In this document: positions 55,653 through 64,000 of the stretch, in pieces
Numbering within the stretch: position 1 is the stretch's first letter
Layout: the number at the start of each line of letters is the position of its first letter
DNA from: Takakia lepidozioides
Lineage: Eukaryota; Streptophyta; Takakiopsida; Takakiales; Takakiaceae
Length of the DNA: 64,000 nucleotides
Direction: 5' to 3'
Assembly (NCBI GenBank): GCA_030704615.1
Contig: CM060732.1
Coordinates: 63,409,053 to 63,473,052 of the forward strand
Position numbers and translations under genes: made by a program
Notes under the pieces: model-generated
Told to the model about the DNA's origin: nothing
Databases searched by the model: none
What the model saw: the letters and a program-made list of their open reading frames with translations, nothing else

Positions 55653-57753
55653 TCAAGGTGCTATATGGATGGGGTGCTGTGGATTTGGAGAGTCAAATTT
55701 AGAAGCTTTCTGGGCTTGAGCAGCATAGATTGGTGCCACCGGCTTGCTCAGACTCCCTTGGGCCAAAAAATAGTTCCACCGATCTTGGGTGAGATATGCG
55801 AATCCCATAAGAGAGAGCTGGATTGAGAACAAGATGTTGAAAGTTCGAATGCTTTTTGATGAAATTAGCTCATAAACATGCATGCCGATGAAGATGTTGA
55901 TGAATCCCAGAATAACCCCTCCTGTTCCCAGCAACCAGTGAAGGGCATACCAAACGATCCGCGACCTGTCGCCACTGCAGTACCAAAGATAACACAGTGA
56001 TCGATTAAAGTTGTAGACTGTTGGCCAGTTCAATTACAAGATTTGTCTTCTCAGCCAGGAAATTCGACCTTGGACGTGCCAGGGTGTCTTTATATTACAA
56101 CTTCAGCATGATCTGTATGTCGGGTCCTAAATTACTATTGGAGGGGGCAGCTGATCCTGCAGCGCCTTCCCTGGGATATGCATTCTAAAGCCTGACCGAC
56201 AGCAGGACGATCATAACAACCAGGAGATCAAGAGAATTCAGTTATTATTCATGTAAGAGAAACAGATCAGAATGAGGGAGAGCTGTACTGTGTTGGGCGG
56301 ATGAAGCCAACAATTGGAGCTAGCCACACCACTATGTACAGGGCTAAGCCAAGCCGTTCATGTGTGTAGGGAAATGTGTTGTCCCACCGCAAAAATCCAA
56401 CCAGGGCTCCTGCTATCGAGCCCAGGACTGCAGCAATCTGCAAAATTTCGAGGAGTTAAACTAGTCCTGCGTGACAACCGTCGACTCGTTCTAAACGGAT
56501 AACACCATGTCCTTGGAAATTGGTGGATATAAAAAGAGGACCTTTGAACTGTCAAGATAATTTGGGATTTGCTATGCTGCAATCTGTACTGAAGGTCAGA
56601 GGTGGCATTGAGCATACCTGAATGAAGAGATGTAGATAGTATAATGTCTTCACTCTCTCTTTCGAACCACTCTCCCTGGCATGCTTCGTGAACCGGACTA
56701 ATATGATCGCCAGTGGCATGAGGAATCCCATCGATGCCCACATGAGGAACCCATGTACTCTAATCCAATGCAAGGTCTGTGCCTGCCACAATTAAACGGA
56801 AAGCATTGTCAAAGAAATACTTGCAGCTCAAGAAGGATATCGGCCTGTGTACAGCTCTTATAGGACTACCTGGCTTTCACTCATAGATTATCGTATGTCG
56901 CAAATTAAATCAGATTCTTCTTCCTATTTCTCGCGTCGGGCCGGCGTGCATAGATTCAGTATAAATTCATTTCCCAGTCACGACTTCTAATTTGTAACTG
57001 CCCAGAGACAGACAGTTAGCAAACAGCATTCAACCAACAGACATCTGATACACCCAAATGAGGACCGGTGCGGAAAGGTATACATAACTCCAGTGTGTGA
57101 TTGAGTTGACGTGACAGGCTTGTACTCTATTGATCGTATATCCCCTTCTTTCGATAATCACAGGTAACAACACGCCGACGTTCGCAGGACTAGTAAATGC
57201 TTACTTATACATCTCAGGTTTTTAGTTGACAAGAGTCAGGACTAAGAGCTCGCCCTCCACTCCAAGAATGTGAAACAGTACGCCTTTATATCAGTATTCT
57301 GCCTAGAAAAAATTATATAGGCGATTGCAAGCCTATTCGGAATCTGTCATCCTTAAGTTCTTTTTCACACTTAAGTTTCACACGGTCCTTCCTGCAACTC
57401 AATGATCGATTTTCACCCAATTAAGAAATATTCGACACAGTACACTGCACACAGTTAAGCTGATGGCCCAACCACAGGCGCTGGACCCGTACTGATAAGA
57501 AACTCCGTAGCACCAATTACGGATGCAAAAATCCCATACACCCAGCGCCTTCATATGTGTGCTGCAGGGAATTCTTCTGCAGACAATTCTAAATTCCTCT
57601 GACTAGTCAGTACACTCGGTGCTGATCACGACACGCTGGTGAATTCTAAGCAGAAACAGCTGTTCGCCAACATACCTGATCCTCAGCATGGACTGCTCCT
57701 ACTCCAACCAGGAAAGCGAGAACACGAATGAGCCAGGAATTTTTGAGCTCCAT
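55653..57753 (-). CDS. Cytochrome b561 family transmembrane protein, four exons
   Basis: Cytochrome b561 proteins move electrons across membranes, usually from ascorbate, with two hemes held by four His. Exons (minus): 57753-57676, 56782-56618, 56437-56289, 55974-55653. GT/AG borders and phases agree, giving 238 codons (237 residues). Residues 1-23 look like a signal peptide (MELKNSWLIRVLAFLVGVGA). Five further hydrophobic segments follow: HGFLMWASMGFLMPLAIILV, the LHLFIQ-IAAVLG region, LGLALYIVVWLAPIVGFI, YALHWLLGTGGVILGF and FNILFSIQLSLMGFAYL. Candidate heme ligands are H36, H77, H107 and H143, with conserved RP-x-H-GDRS after the third helix. There is no DOMON domain in the visible exons, so this is the b561-only type; a missed exon in the 0.9-kb intron 1 could change that. 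Confidence 0.9.
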
Positions 57754-57759
57754 GTTTGC

Positions 57760-58900
57760 TCGCAAGCTGGGAGCACAGAGAATGCTCACAGCACACAGCT
57801 TGTGTCCTCCAAATAGCTGGCTGGTGGCCGGAGATGGGAATATCCAGGTCCATCTCGTCTTTACTTACCCACCGTCGATTCTCAGAGACTCAACACGATG
57901 GACGGCGTCTGTCTCACGATAACAATTTTTCTGGCCACGAATTTGAGGTCCCAAACGGAAATGGGTGAGATTTGTTTTGTGTTGGGAGGCCACGTGATGC
58001 AAAAGGGACGTGGGCGGGTCCTCTCTGTCCACTCTATATCTTGTACCATTTAAAGGACTGTTCCACCTCTAACAATTTGTCTATTTTTTTACTTTCTCTT
58101 TTTTGGGATTGTAACCCTGTAAAATTTTATTCATAGGTAAGGAAAAAATTACCTTACAAAATGCCATGAAGGCTGAATAACTTAACTTGGTTCCACTAGT
58201 CTGTGCCAACAGAAATTTGTTTTTACTTTTGTGTCATTTATATATGACGCCAACCGAAGCTAGCGTAAATAAGAGCCTCTTCGCTTACCGCACAGGTCCT
58301 TCTGTGTCATATTGTAAGCCTCCCGGCCCTGGGTGGTTATTTGTTGCACACTATTTTTTCTATTTTTTGCCAACATATAGGCCATTTTCCCTTTGTGTAT
58401 GTGTATATATATGTCATACTTGAACACCTTCAATAAGTCTTCCTAAAACCCTTGATACAAAAAATAGAGATCTGAACTTGCAATATAGTTCCATTTATCC
58501 AATTACTTGTTTATATATTAATATATTTTTTGATTATATTGTGGGGTGCGGTGTTCTGGGGATGGACGACTAGGTTACTTTGAAAAAGGTTTAATTTTTC
58601 TCTTGTCATCTTGTGTAGAAGATAATAAATTCATTAATGGTGAGAATATTGTGAAGTATGTTACTTCCATGGAGAATATCCTAATGGTGGTGCCTCTATG
58701 ATTCTTGACGTTGCCACTAGATCACTGGATCATAGTTGGAGTGTCTCCAACTAAACATGCATCATGGGTAGGGCTCTACCCAGAGGGGGGAGAGGCTCTT
58801 ATGTACGCTAGCTTCGGCTGACATCATATATGTATATATATCATCGGTGTAGCCAAGCTATGGTTTCCAAGTCGTCCCCACTCCCCATTACTCTGTTGCA
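57760..58900. other. b561 5' flank and AT-rich intergenic sequence
   Basis: This holds the probable b561 promoter, then AT-rich DNA. Two copies of a 45-bp dispersed motif occur at 58230-58280 (minus) and 58785-58835 (plus). No coding sequence is supported. Confidence 0.35.
58230..58835. repeat. Two inverted copies of a 45-bp dispersed motif
   Basis: The motif GAGGCTCTTATTTACGCTAG followed by CTTCGGTTGGCGTCATATAT occurs here on the minus strand (58232-58275), in variant form on the plus strand (58793-58835), and again at about 52085-52125 (plus). The three copies are about 80-85% alike by eye. It is probably the conserved part of an unrecognised repeat family. Confidence 0.6.
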
Positions 58901-59429
58901 ATAAACTGTTGGTTGCGATATTTTATCGTTGTATGGATCAAAAAATTGCCTATGTCGGATTGAGAGCGGCATGTCTCTTCCGTTGGACTCGGTCTCTCCA
59001 AAAGCATACAAATTGTCCATCATAAGAGCTGACATGCAATAAGAGGCTCTACAAATTATACAGGAATGCAACAATTACGGGCGAGGCAAATTCCATATAT
59101 CATACTTACTTGTAAATTAATGATCATTACGATGAACTTTTCATTTTTCTTAACTATATTCCACCTCATAACATATTCATTGGTCTGATAGAACAGCCAA
59201 ATCCCCTTCCTAACCCACACAAAAATGAAAATAATAGGAATAATGTAAGAACTTAATGGACGCCTGCGATCTGAGGATACTTTTGCGGCAGCATGGGTTC
59301 ATCCGGCGAGCCACCTATCAGATCCTCCCCACCCCCTCTTACTGATCCGGATTCACTATTAAGTACATTAGAAATGCAAGAGGTGGACAAATAGTGTGAG
59401 TAACCTACTGGTAAGGTGATTGCAATATA

Positions 59430-59665
59430 GGTGGTTGCTTTGTGTAACCCTAGCCAGTGTAAACCCGGGTCTGTGTAACTCCAACTAGTGTAACCATGGG
59501 TAGTATCACTCTGCGTCTTGTGTAACTCCTCTAAGACAAATTTGGATTTAGTTAATTTTTTAGACCAACTGCGAGTTAAACCGAGTAGAGTTACACTCCC
59601 TTCTGTAACCCCGAATGGAGTTACATTGCCCGCCGTGTAATCCAAACTGGAGTTACACTCCTTTC
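59430..59665. repeat. Fold-back region of GTGTAACTCC / GGAGTTACAC motifs
   Basis: The left half holds at least five GTGTAAC(T/C)-type words and the right half several GAGTTACAC-type words, their reverse complement. Together they could fold into an imperfect hairpin of about 230 bp. No coding capacity is evident. Confidence 0.5.
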
Positions 59666-59669
59666 AGTT

Positions 59670-62520
59670 CCATGTTACTCAGAGAGGGTGGGAAAGATTG
59701 ACATGCCAGAAACCGGCGCACCATCTTGTTAGAGATCACAACGTGTGCATTAAGTTCTTACATTATTCCTAGTGTTCTCCCCCCAAAATGGAAATAAACA
59801 TATAAAATAAACAGAAAATGGACTAATATGTGTCATAAAATGAGGATGTTTTGTGGTTCTCTTTTTAGAAAGGAGGGATGTTATGTAACCCTTAACTGCC
59901 TAGGCAAGTTGCAAAAAGCCCGACATTTGTCCAATTTTTTTTAATTTTTTGTTGGCAATTATGTTTATGACCAGATGGCCCACCCGCTGGCATTCATGCC
60001 TTGAATTCGGATAAAAGCAGGGCCTTGCAGGATTTCTGGAAATCCAGGTGGTCATCTATTTCCCTGTGATGCCCGAGGTGGCCTGTCCGGCTTGCGGCAT
60101 GAAGGCAGCCCGGCGTGATAGCCCCACACAGGGTGAAAGAGAATTTAGTTGACGTGGCCCTACCCAAGGTGTTGGAATCTTCCGCCCCGGTGTAGGTAAT
60201 TCCCAGCCTGAATGGCCCAAAACTTGCTGGTCTAACTTTTGCCCAACTTTTTCCTTAATATTCCACTAGTGGATTTTTTAGAAAATTCGGTGGAGTGCAT
60301 ATAGCATTGTCACCGCTGCGATTTCCAAAATACATTTTTTTCTTGGTCCTAAATTTTGGGTTTGTCCATTTTGAAGTTCAAGCATATTCAAACCCCACTT
60401 TGAGTAAAAGGGGGCATTTAAAAAATTTGGGAATTTGGCCTTCAAATTTCTGGGGACCCCTCTAACAAGTAGAATCATTTTGATGGCAACCCGTGATGAC
60501 TGGTTAGTTTCATTTTGATGGATAGGGAGAATACGGCCAAAAGCCCCAAACTTTGCGGATAACTGATAACTACATAACTTTCTGCCATGACTACCGTACT
60601 CTTTACACCGACATTCCAGCTCGCCCAAGACATCCAGATCAGAACGCCCAACCTTATAGTTTTTTACTATATCTATCACATTTACGCACACATTCAACTT
60701 ATAAGTATCCAACCCCAAGGTTACAAGAGAATGTTGTCTTCTCGCCTTACTAATTTTCCTTGCCATGGTCTTCATGTACAAGAAGGGCCGAATTTGAGGA
60801 TTTGTTACAGTCAAGATCAAGGTCGGAGAGGCTTGTCTTCATGCTCGTGATGATCTCATCATCCATGATCCATGCAGACCATTCTTACATCCTTAAAGGC
60901 GTCTTTTCCTTCCATAATGCATTCATGTCATCCGATAGGGCCGTTCGTTTCATCCAAGAGGCCGTTCTTTCTCATCTGGAGCTCCAGCTCTTCTTCTTCA
61001 ATTAAAGAGAAGGATGATGTATCACTCCGTCATTTTCAGTTAAGTATGTTGGGTATCCGATGGGAGCACGGCGGCTTGGACCCACTACACCATATCCGCG
61101 GCCGTCACCTAGTCTGTAATGATTGACCCTTACTTTGTTGTGCACTTTCATTGGCTCCATCCGTTTAAAAGAAAAGTGTATGACACCTCCCAAAAGTAAG
61201 CGCAACTTATGGAAAGGCCCTTCCTGCGGAACGGTGGACACCTTTGTGACACGATCTGTGGATTGAACCCACGACCACTTCCAAGGTGGTATGTGCCCAT
61301 GGCTACGATTTGGTTGTCACTCCATCAATAGATTTATGTGGTGGCATGATCTATAATTTGCAGCCTTGGGACAAAAATTGAGTCAAAATATTTCGAAATG
61401 TTGGGAGGGTCCCACGTCAGCAAAGTTATGTGGTTACTGGATTTTTGCATGAGCATGGTCCTCAACTGGCAACGTGGTTTAACATAGGCCATTTGGCAGA
61501 TAATGGCCCAGCACTGACCGTTATAAAGGTATTGTACGGAACTATACCTTTGCGATAAAGTGGGCCTGCCGTGAAGGAGAATCTGGTGTCGTGTCTTCTC
61601 GACCATCTTCAACTATTTCGGGAGTCTTCTCGTAGTTTTTCTTTTCTCTGTATAAAAATGAACCATGGGAGTGACTCCACTTCGCACGTGTAAAGCATGT
61701 TCACACAGGGTCCATGAAACGATTGTACGGCCCAAACTGTACGGTCGTGCTACTTCCTACTGTGGTTGCACGCCTCTATATGTTTCAAACAACAAGGTGT
61801 CATGGAGGCAGCTGAGTCCTGCTTTCATCCAATAAGTAAATAAATGGGGAATCAGGGTGCTATTGCAAATCGTGTTTGTGACCATGTGAACATCCTGCAA
61901 GACTTAATTCGGCTATTGTTTTCATCTATCATGTTAACATCATTTGAAGCAAGGTCCGTGGAGACCACAAGCAAGATGACTAGCCACTTGTTTTATTGTA
62001 TTCCGACAAGAATATAAATACATTTCAAATCATCTAACATGTGAAATAATTATATTATCCTACAGGAAGCTTCTAGGAGTTAGTCAGTGCAAAAATGGCT
62101 GTTGAAGTTCTCTTAGTTTTGCCCCATCAAACCGAAGGTTACGGCGTAACACACACTTAGGTCTTGCCATTTATGTAAGTAGAAGATTTAAAAAAATTAA
62201 TTCTTAATTATAATTTAACATATTTATTATTACTATGGTTACAACTATCATTTTGGTTCTGAAACTCAATGCCCAATATTTTATATCCAAGTACCAAATA
62301 TGTAGCCCAAGTTGGAGACACTGATCCAAGCAAAACAACTTTATTATTGCATGTAGAAACTCAAATATAAATATAAATAATAAATAAAATCTAATATATG
62401 GATTAAATTATGTGTTGACAACCACAATATAGGTATAGGGAATAGTAAAGAGAGCAAAAGATATCTAAATTCGATATAATTTTAAATACAGAAATTGTCC
62501 ATGCAAGTGTTTATATATAT
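59670..62520. other. AT-rich intergenic sequence without recognised genes
   Basis: A 180-codon minus frame (60278-60820) has no family signature and overlaps repeat-like DNA. A tRNA-like B box (GGGTTCAATCC on the minus strand, near 61270) hints at a further SINE copy at about 61190-61310, but its A box is poor. Confidence 0.35.
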
Positions 62521-62529
62521 TTATATTTA

Positions 62530-62750
62530 AAAGGAAACCTGGGAGCGACTGCTCACAATTCAGGCCCCTGAGGAGGGGGAAAAATTAACCCCCTTTCAGA
62601 TAAGCCATTAGGCACACAGGTGGAAACGTCACCACCAGACCAACCGGTCACGAATAATCCACACACCACGCAGGGCAACGGGTTTGAACCCCAAACCACT
62701 AGGGCGACACACTATGCACTTACCAGATGAGCTACCAACTGATGTGCTTT
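62530..62750 (-). mobile_element. tRNA-derived SINE, second family member
   Basis: On the minus strand an A box (TTGGTAGCTCATCTGGTA, 62738-62721) is followed by a B box (GGGGTTCAAACCC, 62692-62680). The body ends with GGGGCCTG, then GTCGCTCCCAGGTTTCCTTTT and an AT-rich tail. The 3' body matches the SINE at 42.6-42.8 kb (GGGGCCTG...GTTGCTCCCGAGTGTTTCC). Confidence 0.75.
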
Positions 62751-62779
62751 TATATTAAGTTCCATGAAATCTTGTTCAT

Positions 62780-63240
62780 GATTGGACCTCAACAACTACA
62801 AAAGCAAAAGAATTTCAAATATTAAAAAGAACAGCTTTTCAAATGTGTTTGTCATATGGTTATATGGTAACGGAGCCTTGAAAGAAATCCAGGCATATAC
62901 GAGAGATACTACAGGAGAGAGTTTTGGTTATTGCCTCATTAAAGATATGAAAGACATGAGACATGAGTGATGAAAGGGAAGCTAATTGATGTTCAGCGAA
63001 AAGATAAAGTTATTTGAAAGTTAATTATCCATATCTCTGGGAGAGAGGAATAGACATAGGGGAATCATCTGGACCTCTCACACCATTAAGGCCAGAGAGT
63101 ACATCACCCATATCGGAAGAACCAAATTTGGATGTCACTTCTTCTTATTCTTTACAAGAAAGATTAAGGGATTTGGTACAAGAAGAAGATCAGCCACGAG
63201 GGGAAAATTGCAAGGACGGATGATGGCTTTACCATATTGA
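62780..63240 (+). other. Open frames of unknown origin next to the transposase remnant
   Basis: Frames at 62782-62970 (GYCLIKDMKDM) and 63014-63223 (rich in Ser, Pro, Glu) lie directly upstream of DDE_1-like sequence. They may be remnants of the same transposon's N-terminal part. I recognise no domain. Confidence 0.3.
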
Positions 63241-63269
63241 TTGTTTCATTAAGTCTTACAACATACTAC

Positions 63270-63880
63270 CAAGTTTGGTGGTATATACTGATTAGACAGA
63301 TATCAAGCTTTGTTCCTATGACTTGGGAAATGATATCGGAGGTGATCGAAGAGGCTCAAAAAACATGGCCAAGTACGTATTGATCATAAGAGGGCGGTGA
63401 GAACTTGTGTATCTTCTACAGCTAGTGGATCCATATTGCTACCTCTATGGATTATATGTACAGAAAAACTACCCAGTCTTTTCCTAAAAGTCGTGAGGCA
63501 AGAGTGAATCTAGGTGTAGCTTTCCATTGGGCTTTGTCAACCAACCATTGATCGACATTGGAGACATGCAAAGAGTTTGTAAGTAGAAAATATTTTGATA
63601 CCTTACTTAGACATAGAAGCAATAAAAACATGAATCTACCATATTCTCAAAAAATGGTATGGCTAATTGATTGCTAGAATATTGATTCACAAAGTTTCAG
63701 CTGAATTTTTAGCTTGGATGAAATGTGAACATCCACGCATCTATGTTCTATTTGTTCCAGCTGGTTATACCTCTAAGTATCAATCTACAGATGTAATATT
63801 ACAAAAGTCCCTATAAAATTTGTTTTAGCTGATCAACGTTGGTTAACAAAGAGTCCAAAGAATTTACTGCAAACAGATGT
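63270..63880 (+). pseudogene. DDE_1-type (pogo/Tc1-like) transposase remnant
   Basis: Fragments in different frames fall in the family order: HKRAVRTCVSSTASGSILLP, FHWALSTNH then STLETCKEFV (the usual NHWSTLETC, with Trp replaced by a TGA), MVWLIDC, and HPRIYVLFVPAGYTSKYQST with DVILQKSL. These match the plant DDE superfamily endonuclease core. Several stops and frameshifts make it inactive. It probably continues past the right edge of the window. Confidence 0.7.
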
Positions 63881-64000
63881 TCCAACAAAGAAAGTGGTAG
63901 TGGATACATCACTTGGAATTTTGTGAAAGAACGTTGCAATTTTATTGTTCGAGGCCTGAGATAAAGTGAAGGTTGATAAACTTATAATATGATAGTGCAT

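Noticed and set aside
60278-60820. 180-codon minus-strand open frame
   Set aside because: No recognisable domain, no splice partners, and located in AT-rich repeat-like DNA; length alone is not enough.
1-64000. CRISPR arrays, bacterial operons, rRNA or intact tRNA genes
   Set aside because: None seen; the regular 303-bp repeats are protein-coding PPR units without spacers.

Overview
The window is nuclear DNA of a land plant. It has spliced genes with canonical GT/AG introns of roughly 0.1-1.9 kb, chloroplast-directed and organelle RNA-editing proteins, a Ty3/gypsy LTR retrotransposon, LINE fragments, tRNA-derived SINEs, a hAT-type MITE and many (AG)n microsatellites. A long PLS-DYW pentatricopeptide (PPR) gene built from near-identical repeats, in a repeat-rich and intron-rich setting, would suit a non-seed plant (lycophyte or fern) best. 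The sequence alone does not settle the lineage.

Layout. (1) 1.5-6.5 kb, minus strand: an intronless DYW-class PPR gene whose frame is broken by a single in-frame TAG just before the E2/DYW part. Its 5' end and leader are tandemly triplicated in 655-bp units. (2) 6.78-11.1 kb, plus strand: an uninterrupted 1445-codon gene for FTSHI5, the protease-dead FtsH-like AAA subunit of the chloroplast import motor, head to head with the PPR cluster. (3) 12.8-15.05 kb: a frameshifted PPR paralogue and diverged copies of the PPR leader. (4) 17.07-23.87 kb: a decayed Ty3/gypsy element, inserted between two blocks that are partial duplicates of the kinase locus further right. (5) 25.4-30.7 kb, minus: a six-exon 2-oxoglutarate/Fe(II) dioxygenase whose introns carry LINE 3' fragments. 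(6) 33.0-41.9 kb, minus: a 13-exon ACT-domain protein kinase of the STY8/17/46 type, reconstructed exon by exon to 687 codons. (7) 42-48.9 kb: repeat-rich DNA with a SINE, a 158-bp inverted-repeat element, remnants of a hAT-like transposase and a 96-bp tandem duplication. (8) 48.98-54.67 kb, minus: a canopy/saposin-like ER protein gene with two micro-exons and a hAT MITE in an intron. (9) 55.65-57.75 kb, minus: a four-exon cytochrome b561 gene. (10) 57.8-64 kb: AT-rich DNA with a fold-back repeat, a minus-strand SINE and a decayed DDE_1-type transposase.

Functional links. The PPR (organelle RNA editing) and FTSHI5 (chloroplast protein import) genes both serve organelles and sit head to head. 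The other intact genes (dioxygenase, kinase, canopy protein, b561) look like ordinary unrelated housekeeping or metabolic genes lying in the same orientation. Exon boundaries were placed by eye from splice consensus, phase continuity and protein-family continuity. Exon 5 of the canopy gene could not be placed.
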